Below, in pieces: positions 50,248 through 59,253 of a DNA stretch of 64,000 bases. Under the pieces are notes generated by a model. That model saw nothing but the letters and a program-made list of their open reading frames with translations. It did not search any database and was not told the DNA's origin. Location of the stretch: the NCBI RefSeq assembly GCF_042159835.1, contig NZ_JBBVGT010000002.1:1426001-1490000 (forward strand). The letters are read 5' to 3'. Position numbers and translations under genes: made by a program. The DNA is from Albibacterium profundi (GTDB lineage Bacteria > Bacteroidota > Bacteroidia > Sphingobacteriales > Sphingobacteriaceae). How positions within the stretch are numbered: position 1 is the stretch's first letter; each line of letters starts with the position of its first letter.

Positions 50248-50970
50248 CTATGCCATGTTGTGATACACTGCTTGAACATCATCATCGTCTTCGATTTTGT
50301 CAATTAATTTAAGGATATCAGCTGCATCTTCTTCGCCAATTTCAGTAGAGGAGAGTGTGATCCGTTCGAGTTTAGCTGTTACCTCTAAACCTTTTTCCTC
50401 CAGAAGTTTCTGCATATTGCCGAAGTCTTCGAAAGAAGTTTGAATAACCACGATATCATTACCCTCTTCATCATCCTCCACATAGAGTTCTTCAAGGCCT
50501 CCATCTATTAGCTCCAGTTCAAGCTCCTCAAGATCTACCTCTTCATCTACCTTAAAGCGAAAAACCGATTTGCGCTGAAAGATGAAATCAAGCGACCCTG
50601 TTTTCCCCAATGACCCACCTGCCTTCGTGAAATAGCTGCGGACATTAGCCACGGTACGATTGATATTATCGGTTGCAGTTTCTATTAATACTGCTACCCC
50701 GTGAGGTGCATATCCTTCATAAATATGTTCTTCGTATGAGCTCGCATCTTTCTCTGATGCTCTCTTTATTGCCGCTTCAATCCGATCTTTAGGCATGTTC
50801 ACTGCTTTCGCATTTTGAATTGCCGTACGTAGGCGTGAATTAGTTTCTGGATGCGGACCTGCGTCTTTAACAGCCATAACTATTTCTTTGCCAAGGCGAG
50901 TGAATTGCACCGCCATTTTGGCCCATCGTTTAAACTTTCTTTCTTTTCTAAATTCGAATGCTCTTCCCAT
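50248..50970 (-). CDS. yebC: YebC/PmpR-family transcriptional regulator or translation factor
   Basis: A 240-residue protein. MGRAFEFRKERKFKRWAKMA is a YebC N-terminus of the Bacteroidota form (MGRAFE rather than MAGHSK), followed by NPRLR-like NSRLRTAIQNAKAVNMPKD, EEHIYEGYAPHGVAVLIE and GGSLGKTGSLDFIF. YebC proteins bind DNA or relieve ribosome stalling at proline runs. It is the last gene of the dapF-headed minus-strand operon, four bases after the SDR gene. Confidence 0.94.
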   Translation of the reverse strand: MGRAFEFRKERKFKRWAKMAVQFTRLGKEIVMAVKDAGPHPETNSRLRTAIQNAKAVNMPKDRIEAAIKRASEKDASSYEEHIYEGYAPHGVAVLIETATDNINRTVANVRSYFTKAGGSLGKTGSLDFIFQRKSVFRFKVDEEVDLEELELELIDGGLEELYVEDDEEGNDIVVIQTSFEDFGNMQKLLEEKGLEVTAKLERITLSSTEIGEEDAADILKLIDKIEDDDDVQAVYHNMA

Positions 50971-50974
50971 AGGA

Positions 50975-51919
50975 TTATTGTTTTCTTAGGTTCGTCAACA
51001 TTTCTTCTGCCATCTTAGAAAGGTCGTATACAGGATTCCAACCCCAATCTTCTCGTGCATATGTATCGTCGATCGATCGTGGCCAGCTGTCTGCGATCTT
51101 TTGCCTAGGATCGCTGTCTGAATAGCTTAATCCGAAATCGGGTAGATGTTTCCGTATTTCAGCGCCGAGTTCGTTGGGAGTAAAACTTAACCCCGTCAAA
51201 TTATAACTAGAACGAATTCTCAGATCTTCGGCCGGAGCATCCATCAGCTGTAAGGTGCCATTGATTGCGTCGTCGATATACAGCATGGGTAGTCTTGTAT
51301 CTTCGGAAAGGAAACTTTGATAATTGCCGGATGACAATGCTTCATGAAATATGTGAATTGCGTAATCAGTCGTTCCGCCTCCTGGTGCTGCTTTCCAGCT
51401 GATAAGTCCTGGATAACGAATACTTCTCACGTCGAGATTGTGTTTTTGATAGTAATATTCGCACCATCGTTCGCCTGCTAACTTACTGAAACCATAGACC
51501 GTATTTGGGTCCATAACGCAATATTGAGGTGTATCCGTTTTGGGCGAATGGGGACCAAAAACGGCAATTGAGCTTGGCCAAAATACCTTTGAAACCTTAA
51601 ATTCTACAGAAAGGTCAAGAACTCCAATCAAACCATCCATATTCAACTCCCATGCTTTTTTAGGGAATTGTTCGCCAGTGGCTGATAGAAGCGCGGCAAG
51701 GAGGTAGACTTGCGTTGGTTTACGCTTTTCGTATAATGCTCTTAATGCTTTTTTATCAAGGACATCGAGAGTTTCGAAGTTGGCTGAAGGGTCAGCTTGA
51801 CTCGGTGGATTGATATCACAAGAGAGGACGCTGTCCTTTCCAAATTTATTTCGGAGTGCTACAGCTAATTCAGTTCCGATCTGGCCGTTTGATCCGATGA
51901 TTATAATACTCTCTTCCAT
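50975..51919 (-). CDS. SDR-type L-threonine 3-dehydrogenase-like protein
   Basis: A 314-residue extended SDR. IIIIGSNGQIGTELAVAL (about residues 4-21) binds NAD, FWPSSIAVFGP carries the catalytic serine region, and TVYGFSKLAGE holds YxxxK (about residues 143-147). The SWKAAPGGGTTDYAIHIF block is characteristic of the epimerase-like threonine dehydrogenases, distinct from the zinc MDR enzyme of E. coli. It would oxidise threonine to 2-amino-3-ketobutyrate. It lies between the lamin-tail lipoprotein gene and yebC. Confidence 0.87.
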   Translation of the reverse strand: MEESIIIIGSNGQIGTELAVALRNKFGKDSVLSCDINPPSQADPSANFETLDVLDKKALRALYEKRKPTQVYLLAALLSATGEQFPKKAWELNMDGLIGVLDLSVEFKVSKVFWPSSIAVFGPHSPKTDTPQYCVMDPNTVYGFSKLAGERWCEYYYQKHNLDVRSIRYPGLISWKAAPGGGTTDYAIHIFHEALSSGNYQSFLSEDTRLPMLYIDDAINGTLQLMDAPAEDLRIRSSYNLTGLSFTPNELGAEIRKHLPDFGLSYSDSDPRQKIADSWPRSIDDTYAREDWGWNPVYDLSKMAEEMLTNLRKQ

Positions 51920-51967
51920 TGGCGCAAATATATACTTTTTGAAAATAAAATATAGGCTGGATCAAAT

Positions 51968-52912
51968 TTAACGTACTAACAAAGCTGTTGCCTTGAATGT
52001 CTTTAGGTTGCCATTTGAGTCATATAGTTCTGTATGGATATAATATATCCCCATTGGAAGGACATTTTGTCGCTCATCTGTACCATCCCAGCTAATAATA
52101 TTACGCGTGCCTAAGCGATGGTTCGAGCGCAGCTTTTTTACTCGTTTCCCAGCAGAATTGAAAATAAGAATATTCGCCATCTTTCCCCCTCGGGGGAGGC
52201 CAATATGAAGATCGAGCGTTTCATCCTTAGAAGGTGCAAATTTTTCGTTTAACAACGATACACCATAAGAAAGCGAATCGTCATTGGCTGCTTGAGAGTT
52301 CTGGTAGCCAGGAGTACCATATCCATAACTTGCTGCAGCGGATATAAAGTTGCCCGCAGTATTTGTGTTTACATTAAAATCGACCCGTTCTAAAGAAACT
52401 CCTTTGGGGTTCTTGATAAAGATATCGTGCATCTCAACGGTATAGAAAAGACTGTCGATAAGCTCTTCGTTCTGGAAAACTAATACGGCGCCTCGTGTAT
52501 TGGTAAGCGTAGGAAAAGTTTCCATTGAATGGAAAGAAAGTCGATCTGAATAAGCATAGTGATCCTGAAGGGTTTCCGAACTTTTGCTCAATACCTTGTA
52601 TCTCCCTGGATACAAGTATTCGGACTTGTCACTTATACGGTGGAGGCGGTTTCTTTTACCATTAGCATTCACAGTGGTGATCTCCAGTGATTGAAGATCA
52701 ACGATTTGATCCGAATTATTATAGATTTCAATGAATTCCACGCCACCCTGTTTGGGGTCAGCCAAGATTTCCGATATTAGGACACCGTTCTTGTAAATGG
52801 TGTCGGAGAACTGTTCTTTTTCAAGATCTGACGGATTGAAGGTTGAGTTCTTTTCGCAACCAATAAATAGAAAACATATTAAAGTTACGGGAAACCAATG
52901 TATTGTCTTCAT
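51968..52912 (-). CDS. lipoprotein with lamin-tail domain and FlgD-like C-terminal domain
   Basis: A 314-residue protein. The signal peptide ends in a lipobox FIGC (Cys19). Residues about 48-200 are a lamin-tail domain (LISEILADPKQGGVEFIEIYN, given in part; ANGKRNRLHRIS; PGRYKVLS), and the C-terminus (about 225-314) is an FlgD-type Ig-like domain (ILIFNSAGKRVKKLRSN, WDGTDERQNVLPMGIYYIHTE in part). Such proteins are cell-surface or periplasmic in Bacteroidota, of unknown role. It overlaps dapF by four bases (ATGA), an operon sign. Confidence 0.83.
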   Translation of the reverse strand: MKTIHWFPVTLICFLFIGCEKNSTFNPSDLEKEQFSDTIYKNGVLISEILADPKQGGVEFIEIYNNSDQIVDLQSLEITTVNANGKRNRLHRISDKSEYLYPGRYKVLSKSSETLQDHYAYSDRLSFHSMETFPTLTNTRGAVLVFQNEELIDSLFYTVEMHDIFIKNPKGVSLERVDFNVNTNTAGNFISAAASYGYGTPGYQNSQAANDDSLSYGVSLLNEKFAPSKDETLDLHIGLPRGGKMANILIFNSAGKRVKKLRSNHRLGTRNIISWDGTDERQNVLPMGIYYIHTELYDSNGNLKTFKATALLVR

Positions 52913-53703
52913 TTTTTAATAAAATCATATCGGCCTTCGTATACGTACTCGGCCGGACCTTCCAAGAATATGTTATGAAACATACCGTTGTTTGCATGAA
53001 AACGAATACGCAAATCTCCTCCTTTAGTCCGTATAGGAATTTGAACGTCCCCTTGCAAGCCATTTTGATCTGCCATAGCGAGGGCGACAGCTGTGACTCC
53101 CGTTCCGCAAGCCAGTGTTTCCCCCTCTACACCTCTTTCAAATGTTCGAACAAAATATCCTTGGGGATCTGGACTTACAAAATTCACGTTGATTCCATCT
53201 CTTTTATAAGCATCGCTATTGCGTATTTTTGATCCTTCTAATTCAACATCCAATTCCTCAAGTTGGTCAACAGTCGTCACGTAATGCGGAGAGCCAGTAT
53301 CTAAAACGTAAGCCTTGTCTATCTTGTCTATTTGATGTACATCTTGCATCTTTAAGGACACCCAATTGCCTTTATCGTTAATTGAAGCAGAATGCGGACC
53401 ATCGACCGCGATAAAGTCAGCTCTATCTTGTATAATGTTTAATTTTTTTGCGAAAGCAACCATGCATCTACCGCCGTTTCCACACATGCTGCCGATATGG
53501 CCGTCGGCATTGTGATACACCATTTCAAAGTCAGACTGCTCGTTTGTCTGTAGCAGCATAAAGCCATCAGCGCCTATTCCAAACCGTCGGTTACAAAGGT
53601 GGTTAATCTGAGTTTTACTGAGGTGAATACCTTTGTTCCGATTGTCGACAATGATAAAGTCATTGCCGGCTCCTTGATATTTATAGAAATGAATAGATTG
53701 CAT
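52909..53703 (-). CDS. dapF: diaminopimelate epimerase
   Basis: ATG 53703 is chosen over the in-frame TTG at 53709, which would lie in the -7 element; the product is 264 residues. FYKYQGAGNDFIIVDNR at the N-terminus, MCGNGGRCM with the first catalytic cysteine (about residue 74) and ETLACGTGVTAVALA with the second (about 199) are diagnostic. DapF converts LL- to meso-diaminopimelate for lysine and peptidoglycan. It heads the operon dapF - lamin-tail lipoprotein - SDR - yebC and is divergent from htrA. Confidence 0.96.
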   Translation of the reverse strand: MQSIHFYKYQGAGNDFIIVDNRNKGIHLSKTQINHLCNRRFGIGADGFMLLQTNEQSDFEMVYHNADGHIGSMCGNGGRCMVAFAKKLNIIQDRADFIAVDGPHSASINDKGNWVSLKMQDVHQIDKIDKAYVLDTGSPHYVTTVDQLEELDVELEGSKIRNSDAYKRDGINVNFVSPDPQGYFVRTFERGVEGETLACGTGVTAVALAMADQNGLQGDVQIPIRTKGGDLRIRFHANNGMFHNIFLEGPAEYVYEGRYDFIKK

Positions 53704-53706
53704 GTT

Positions 53707-53714
53707 CAAATTTA
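53707..53714 (-). promoter_or_regulatory. -7 element of dapF
   Basis: TAAATTTG on the minus strand ends three bases before ATG 53703, so the message is predicted to be leaderless or nearly so. Confidence 0.5.
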
Positions 53715-53795
53715 AACAAAATATCGACTATCGGGTTCTAATATTAATGTCATTAAACGCCGGTTGCCGCTTTTGTTTAACATTATTTAACAGAA

Positions 53796-53813
53796 AAGTC
53801 GTTTAACCGACTT
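53796..53813 (+). promoter_or_regulatory. inverted repeat on the htrA -33 element
   Basis: AAGTCG-TTTAAC-CGACTT. Its right arm runs into the CTTG that is the best -33, so a protein bound here would block or guide the polymerase. Confidence 0.45.
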
Positions 53814-53843
53814 GCAAACAAGTCTACCTAAATGGTAAATTTG
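53811..53843 (+). promoter_or_regulatory. promoter of htrA
   Basis: CTTG (53811-53814) and TAAATTTG (53836-53843) fit -33 and -7 elements with a 21-base spacer. The leader would be about 65 bases. Confidence 0.6.
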
Positions 53844-53877
53844 TAGATATTATTAATTTAATAAATCATAAAAAACA

Positions 53878-53898
53878 ATAAAGTGGTTTCCACTTTAT
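53878..53898 (+). other. leader hairpin of htrA
   Basis: Perfect 9-bp inverted repeat ATAAAGTGG/CCACTTTAT with a three-base loop, 14 bases before the ATG. It could act in RNA as a translation-control element, possibly temperature-sensitive. Confidence 0.5.
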
Positions 53899-53912
53899 AA
53901 ATACTTGAATAA

Positions 53913-55448
53913 ATGAATATGAAAAAGATTGGAATGACGGTTTTAATTGCCATGATCGGTGGGCTTCTCGCCATCGGGGGTTATAAGCTGTTCGAAAACA
54001 AACAAGCTGAACGAATGACTTTTGAGGAACAGCAAGAAGTTTACTTCGCTAATAACCCTTTGAAAATTAATTCATCAACAGGAAATCCTGATTTTACACA
54101 GGCAAGTGCTGCGGTTTCGCCCGCAGTTGTACATATCGTTACAACGTACGAAGCAAAGCAACAGCAACGGATGCAGTCGTCACCATTCGGCGATATGTTC
54201 GAGGAGTTTTTCGGTGTCCCCAGAGGTCGTGGTCAGAGCCAACCTTCTAGAGCATCTGGTTCTGGAGTTATTATTTCGACCGATGGATATATCGTGACCA
54301 ACAATCATGTTGTCGAGGGTGCTGACAAAATCGAAGTGAAACTTACAGACAAACGCGTATTTGAAGCCAAATTAATAGGTCGGGATCCGAATACTGATCT
54401 TGCCTTACTAAAAGTGTCATCCTCAGATCCCCTCCCTATCGTCAAATTAGGAAACTCGGACGAAGTGAATATCGGTGAGTGGGTGCTGGCAGTAGGTTAT
54501 CCTTTGGGATTGGAATCGACGGTAACTGCGGGTATTGTGAGTGCTAAAGGAAGATCGCTTAATCTTCTGGGGCGCGAAGATCTGCGTCGTCAGTATCAAC
54601 AGAATCCAGATGAAATCCCTGCAAATGCCGCAATAGAATCTTTTATCCAAACTGATGCTGTAATTAATAGAGGTAATAGTGGAGGTGCATTAGTAAATGC
54701 CTCTGGCGAACTGATTGGGATAAATTCTGCTATAGCATCTCCTAGCGGTTATTATGCAGGATACGGATTTGCGATTCCAGTTAATTTGGTAAAGAAAATT
54801 GCAAACGATTTTAAAGAATTTGGTGAAGTGAAACGTGGTTTCGTTGGGATTACATTTGTTGAGCTAAATACGGAAATAGCGAAGGAGATGGAAATCAGTG
54901 AATACAACGGTTTATATGTTCGTGATGTAGTTGAAGGTGGAGGTGCTGATAAGGCAGGAATTGAAGCCGGCGACATTATTACACATATCGATAACCGACT
55001 GATTACTCGCTCCTCTATACTGCAAGAGCGTGTCGGTAGAATGCGTCCGGGCGATAAAATAGAGTTAAAATATCTTCGGGACGGGAAAGAACGGAAAACG
55101 ACCGTAACACTACAAGAAGCAACGGAACGTACGTTTGAGACAGCTGAATCGACCAAGTCAGCAACGCAGTTGTATAATAGCTTGGGCGCTGGTTTTAAAG
55201 AGCTGAGTTCTGCGCAAAAGAAGGAACTTGGTGTAGATGCCGGTGTCGTAGTTTCGAGCGTGAGACAAGGTGGTTTGTTTGCTAAATATGGCGTTCCTAA
55301 TGGTCTGGTTATTACCAGTATCAATGGAACGGCAGTGACTAATGTAGATCAAATCGGACAAGCTTTGAGCAAGAATGCTGAGGTGGTAACGATCAAAGGA
55401 ATTACTCCTGATGGTGGTATGGCTACATTGACATTCCCTACCGAATAG
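53913..55448 (+). CDS. htrA: HtrA/DegP-family periplasmic serine protease
   Basis: A 511-residue protein. An N-terminal helix (about residues 6-24) acts as a signal or anchor. The catalytic triad is His132 (VTNNHVVEG), Asp162 (TDLALLKV) and Ser256 (RGNSGGALV). An insertion (REDLRRQYQQNPDE, about 221-234) is typical of Bacteroidota members. Two PDZ domains follow (about 310-400 and 425-511); the second has only weak PDZ features. It degrades or refolds damaged envelope proteins. Its 200-base upstream region holds a promoter, an inverted repeat over -33 and a leader hairpin. A second ATG two codons in is also possible. Confidence 0.94.
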   Translation: MNMKKIGMTVLIAMIGGLLAIGGYKLFENKQAERMTFEEQQEVYFANNPLKINSSTGNPDFTQASAAVSPAVVHIVTTYEAKQQQRMQSSPFGDMFEEFFGVPRGRGQSQPSRASGSGVIISTDGYIVTNNHVVEGADKIEVKLTDKRVFEAKLIGRDPNTDLALLKVSSSDPLPIVKLGNSDEVNIGEWVLAVGYPLGLESTVTAGIVSAKGRSLNLLGREDLRRQYQQNPDEIPANAAIESFIQTDAVINRGNSGGALVNASGELIGINSAIASPSGYYAGYGFAIPVNLVKKIANDFKEFGEVKRGFVGITFVELNTEIAKEMEISEYNGLYVRDVVEGGGADKAGIEAGDIITHIDNRLITRSSILQERVGRMRPGDKIELKYLRDGKERKTTVTLQEATERTFETAESTKSATQLYNSLGAGFKELSSAQKKELGVDAGVVVSSVRQGGLFAKYGVPNGLVITSINGTAVTNVDQIGQALSKNAEVVTIKGITPDGGMATLTFPTE

Positions 55449-55477
55449 ATTATATATAAACTGCTTTTAAAGCAACT

Positions 55478-55519
55478 AAAAGAGGTTGAATCACGTGTAG
55501 CGTGGTCAGCCTCTTTTTT
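55478..55519 (+). terminator. intrinsic terminator after htrA
   Basis: AAAAGAGG and CCTCTTTTTT pair, extended by TTGA/TCAG and CACG/CGTG with a small bulge, ending in six T. Confidence 0.8.
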
Positions 55520-55566
55520 GTTTCTATCAGATTAGAACAGTTCTAAATTGCTTTATTTTTACAAAA

Positions 55567-55600
55567 ATTGTACTGAATTGAATTCAAATGGATAATTTTG
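55567..55600 (+). promoter_or_regulatory. promoter of sdhCAB
   Basis: ATTG (55567-55570) and TAATTTTG (55593-55600), 22-base spacer. The leader would be about 25 bases. Confidence 0.5.
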
Positions 55601-55628
55601 CTTACCATAATTAAAAACAAGCCATATA

Positions 55629-56408
55629 ATGAGTCGTTTCAATCATTTATTTTCCTCGACGATAGGGAAGAAACTTATCATGAGTTTGACAGGAATTTTC
55701 TTAAGCTTATTCCTAGTTGTTCATTTGATTGGGAATCTACAGTTATTCAAAGATGATGGAGGATTGGCATTCAATCAGTACGCATACTTTATGACGAGCT
55801 TTGGTCCCATTAAAATCATTTCTTACGGCCTTTATGCAACCATCGTTTTGCACGCCGTATATGCTTTAGTTGTCACGATACGAAATAGAAAGGCGCGACC
55901 CATAGCATATAAATCATATAATGGTGCCGCAAATAGCCCGTGGAACTCAAGAAATATGGGTATTTTAGGAACGATTATATTAATTTTTATCGTTACCCAT
56001 ATGAGTAATTTCTGGTATAAGTATCATTGGGGCGGTACACCCTATGTTGAGTATGTAACCAATTTGCAAAATGGTGAAACCCAGGTAAACGAGCTATCGG
56101 AAGCGGAATTTACCGGTTACATAAATTATGTAGATGCAGATAAGCAGATTCTGAAAGCCAAAGATTTGTACAAACAGGTCAATTTTGCCTTTCAGAATGG
56201 GTTTCTTGTACTTTTTTATGTATTGGCGATGGTGGCCCTAGGGTTCCATTTGGCACACGGGTTTAAGTCGGCGTTTCAAACTTTAGGCTTTGCTCATAAT
56301 CGCTATGCACCGCTAATCAAATGGATAGGGTTCTGGATTTTCGGAATCTTGATACCTCTAGGTTTTGCAGCGATGCCTTTGTATTCTTTTTTCGTTGTTA
56401 ATGGTTAG
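55629..56408 (+). CDS. sdhC: succinate dehydrogenase/fumarate reductase cytochrome b subunit
   Basis: A 259-residue membrane anchor with five predicted helices. SSTIGKKLIMSLTGIFLSLFLVVHLIGNL, given in part, starts the first helix and includes a heme histidine in VVHLIGN; further histidines are in VLHAVYALV, IVTHMSNFW and LGFHLAHGF, matching the diheme type B (FrdC-like) anchor. It passes electrons to menaquinone. It is the first gene of the sdhCAB operon. Confidence 0.92.
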   Translation: MSRFNHLFSSTIGKKLIMSLTGIFLSLFLVVHLIGNLQLFKDDGGLAFNQYAYFMTSFGPIKIISYGLYATIVLHAVYALVVTIRNRKARPIAYKSYNGAANSPWNSRNMGILGTIILIFIVTHMSNFWYKYHWGGTPYVEYVTNLQNGETQVNELSEAEFTGYINYVDADKQILKAKDLYKQVNFAFQNGFLVLFYVLAMVALGFHLAHGFKSAFQTLGFAHNRYAPLIKWIGFWIFGILIPLGFAAMPLYSFFVVNG

Positions 56409-56440
56409 CATTTTATGATGCTGAAAATAAAATATTCAAA

Positions 56441-58372
56441 ATGATTTTAGATTCTAAGATTCCAGAAGGTCCATTAGCGGAGAAATGGACAAAACATAAA
56501 TTTAACCTGAAGCTTGTCAATCCTGCTAACAAAAGGAAATATCATATTATTGTAGTTGGGACCGGGCTTGCCGGAGCATCCGCTGCGGCTTCCTTAGGAG
56601 AGCTTGGATACAATGTTACAACATTTTGTTATCAAGATAGTCCGCGGCGTGCACACTCGATTGCAGCACAAGGGGGTATCAATTCTTCCAAGAACTATAC
56701 AAACGATGGCGATAGCGTTTATCGTTTGTTTTATGATACGATTAAGGGCGGCGACTATCGTTCGCGTGAAGCTAATACCTACCGGTTAGCCGAGGTGTCA
56801 GCGAATATCATTGACCAATGTGTGGCTCAAGGCGTTCCTTTCGCCCGCGAATATGGTGGTATGCTGGACAACCGCTCATTCGGAGGTGCACAGGTTTCTA
56901 GAACTTTTTATGCTCGCGGACAGACGGGGCAACAGTTATTGCTCGGTGCCTATTCCGCATTGAACCGTCAGATTAAAAAGGGAACAGTAAAGAGCTATAC
57001 ACGTCATGAGATGCTTGATGTTGTCACAATCGACGGGCATGCTAGGGGCGTAATTACCAGAGATTTAATAACGGGCAAGATTGAGTCGCATGCGGCACAT
57101 GCAGTTTTGCTTTGTACTGGTGGGTATGGAAATGTCTTTTTCTTGTCGACAAACGCAATGGGATGTAATGTTACTGCGGCATGGAGAGCCCATAAACGCG
57201 GTGCATTCTTTGCAAACCCATGTTATACTCAAATCCATCCTACATGCATCCCTGTGACCGGAGATCACCAATCGAAGCTAACGTTAATGTCTGAATCTCT
57301 TCGGAATGACGGTCGCGTTTGGGTGCCAAAAACAGTAGAACTGGCCGAACGTTTACGAAAAGGTGAGCTTAAAGCCAGCGATATCAAAGAAGAGGATCGC
57401 GACTATTACCTAGAGCGGAAGTATCCAAGTTTTGGAAATTTAGTTCCACGTGATGTGGCTTCCAGAAATGCCAAAGAGATGGTTGACGAAGGCAGAGGTG
57501 TGGGCAAGACAGGCGTTGCTGTGTATCTAGATTTTGCCGATGCAATTAAGCGTCTAGGTGAAGATGCGGTTCGTGCAAAATACGGTAATTTGTTTGATAT
57601 GTACTTACAGATTACAGACGAGAATCCTTATAAACAGCCAATGCGTATTTATCCTGCAGTTCACTATACAATGGGTGGGCTTTGGGTTGATTATAATCTA
57701 ATGACAACGGTCCCTGGGCTTTACTCTCTTGGTGAATGTAATTTCTCGGATCACGGAGCAAATCGCTTAGGTGCATCAGCCTTGATGCAAGGATTGGCTG
57801 ATGGATATTTTGTGGTACCATATACGATAGGCGATTACCTAGCCAGCCAAGGATTTGATCCCGTAGATGATACAAACCCTGCTTTCGAAAACACAAGAAG
57901 AGATGTGGAGGAGCGGGTTAATAAGTTGCTTAGCATGAAAGGTAAGCAAACGGTGGATGATATTCATAAGAAGCTTGGGCACATCATGTGGGAGTATTGT
58001 GGGATGGCAAGAACTGAAGAAGGGCTTACGAAAGCCAAAGGTTTAATCCAAGATCTTAGGAAAGAATTCTGGGAAGACGTGAGTGTTCTGGGAGTAAATG
58101 AAGAACTGAATATGTCTTTGGAGAAAGCCGGTAGGGTTGCCGATTTTCTCGAACTCGCTGAGTTGATGGTTGACGATGCATTGAATCGTTCCGAGTCTTG
58201 CGGCGGCCACTTTAGGGTGGAAAGCCAAACAGAAGAAGGAGAAGCCAAACGTAAAGATGATGAATTTGCGTATGTAGCGGCCTGGCAATATCTAGCTGAT
58301 GGTTCTGAAAAGTTACATAAGGAGGAGCTGGAATTTGAAAATGTTAAATTGACTCAACGTAGTTATAAATAG
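56441..58372 (+). CDS. sdhA: succinate dehydrogenase/fumarate reductase flavoprotein subunit
   Basis: A 643-residue subunit. The FAD-binding VVGTGLAGASAAASL (about residues 38-52), the flavinylation histidine region RRAHSIAAQGG, the active-site block IHPTCIPVTGD and the late SLGECNFSDHGANRLGASALM (given in part) are standard. It follows sdhC after 32 bases and precedes sdhB by 26. The length and type B anchor fit the Bacteroidota enzyme. It oxidises succinate in the TCA cycle at the inner membrane. Confidence 0.96.
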   Translation: MILDSKIPEGPLAEKWTKHKFNLKLVNPANKRKYHIIVVGTGLAGASAAASLGELGYNVTTFCYQDSPRRAHSIAAQGGINSSKNYTNDGDSVYRLFYDTIKGGDYRSREANTYRLAEVSANIIDQCVAQGVPFAREYGGMLDNRSFGGAQVSRTFYARGQTGQQLLLGAYSALNRQIKKGTVKSYTRHEMLDVVTIDGHARGVITRDLITGKIESHAAHAVLLCTGGYGNVFFLSTNAMGCNVTAAWRAHKRGAFFANPCYTQIHPTCIPVTGDHQSKLTLMSESLRNDGRVWVPKTVELAERLRKGELKASDIKEEDRDYYLERKYPSFGNLVPRDVASRNAKEMVDEGRGVGKTGVAVYLDFADAIKRLGEDAVRAKYGNLFDMYLQITDENPYKQPMRIYPAVHYTMGGLWVDYNLMTTVPGLYSLGECNFSDHGANRLGASALMQGLADGYFVVPYTIGDYLASQGFDPVDDTNPAFENTRRDVEERVNKLLSMKGKQTVDDIHKKLGHIMWEYCGMARTEEGLTKAKGLIQDLRKEFWEDVSVLGVNEELNMSLEKAGRVADFLELAELMVDDALNRSESCGGHFRVESQTEEGEAKRKDDEFAYVAAWQYLADGSEKLHKEELEFENVKLTQRSYK

Positions 58373-58398
58373 GTGATGAATTTCTAATCTATAAGAAA

Positions 58399-59169
58399 AT
58401 GAGTGCAACAATGAATCTGACGCTGAAAGTATGGCGTCAAAAAGACGAGAATACTCGAGGTAAGTTTCATACATATGAAGCTAAGAATATATCTGATGAC
58501 ATGTCATTTTTAGAAATGTTAGATGTTGTCAATGAAGAGATTACAAGAAAAGGTGAAGATCCTATCTATTTTGATCATGATTGTCGCGAAGGAATTTGCG
58601 GAATGTGTTCATTGTATATAAACGGTAGACCACACGGTCCTAAAGAAGGTATCACGACTTGCCAACTACACATGCGGAGCTTTCACGACGGACAGACGAT
58701 TGTTATCGAACCATGGAGAGCAGCTGCGTTCCCTGTTCTGAAGGATTTGGCAGTTGACCGGACGTCATTCGATCGTATACAGCAAGCAGGAGGCTTCGTA
58801 TCTGTGAATACAGGAGCTTTAGTTGATGGGAATGTTCATCCCATTCCGAAGGTGCAGGCCGATGAGTCATTTAATTCAGCTACTTGTATCGGATGTGGAG
58901 CTTGCGTAGCAGCCTGTAAGAACTCATCCGCTATGTTATTCGTATCGGCAAAGGTATCTCAGTTTTCACTCCTACCTCAGGGTCAAGCAGAACGCGTTGA
59001 GCGGGCACAAGCAATGGTTGATCAGATGGATGCAGAGGGTTTCGGCTCTTGTACGAACACGGGAGCCTGTGAGATTGAATGTCCGGTTGGTATCAAGCTT
59101 ACGAATATCGCACGATTAAATCACGAATATTTGCGTGCTAAGATTGTTAAGGAGGAAGAAATTCACTAG
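58399..59169 (+). CDS. sdhB: succinate dehydrogenase/fumarate reductase iron-sulfur subunit
   Basis: A 256-residue protein. The 2Fe-2S cysteines are in CREGICGMCSLYING (about residues 62-76), and the 4Fe-4S and 3Fe-4S cysteines in CIGCGACVAACK (about 160-171) and CTNTGACEIECPVGI (about 217-231). It carries electrons from SdhA to the diheme anchor. It is the last sdh gene; a 61-base perfect palindrome lies just after it and probably ends the transcript. Confidence 0.96.
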   Translation: MSATMNLTLKVWRQKDENTRGKFHTYEAKNISDDMSFLEMLDVVNEEITRKGEDPIYFDHDCREGICGMCSLYINGRPHGPKEGITTCQLHMRSFHDGQTIVIEPWRAAAFPVLKDLAVDRTSFDRIQQAGGFVSVNTGALVDGNVHPIPKVQADESFNSATCIGCGACVAACKNSSAMLFVSAKVSQFSLLPQGQAERVERAQAMVDQMDAEGFGSCTNTGACEIECPVGIKLTNIARLNHEYLRAKIVKEEEIH

Positions 59170-59186
59170 ATAGAAAATACTCTTCT

Positions 59187-59247
59187 AATAGATACACAAA
59201 TAAAAAGAGCTTCGGATTCCGAAGCTCTTTTTATTTGTGTATCTATT
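59187..59247. terminator. 61-base perfect palindrome after sdhB (bidirectional terminator)
   Basis: Bases 59187-59216 are perfectly complementary to 59218-59247 around one central base. The core GAGCTTCGGA/TCCGAAGCTC is flanked by A5/T5, so both directions have a U-run. It serves sdhB and the convergent small ORF. Confidence 0.88.
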
Positions 59248-59253
59248 TAGTCG

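Noticed and set aside
54752..55324. 190-codon open frame on the minus strand inside htrA
   Set aside because: Opposite a clearly coding protease gene; the Ser/Pro/Thr-rich translation is the usual mirror of the sense codons, with no domain, promoter or ribosome site.
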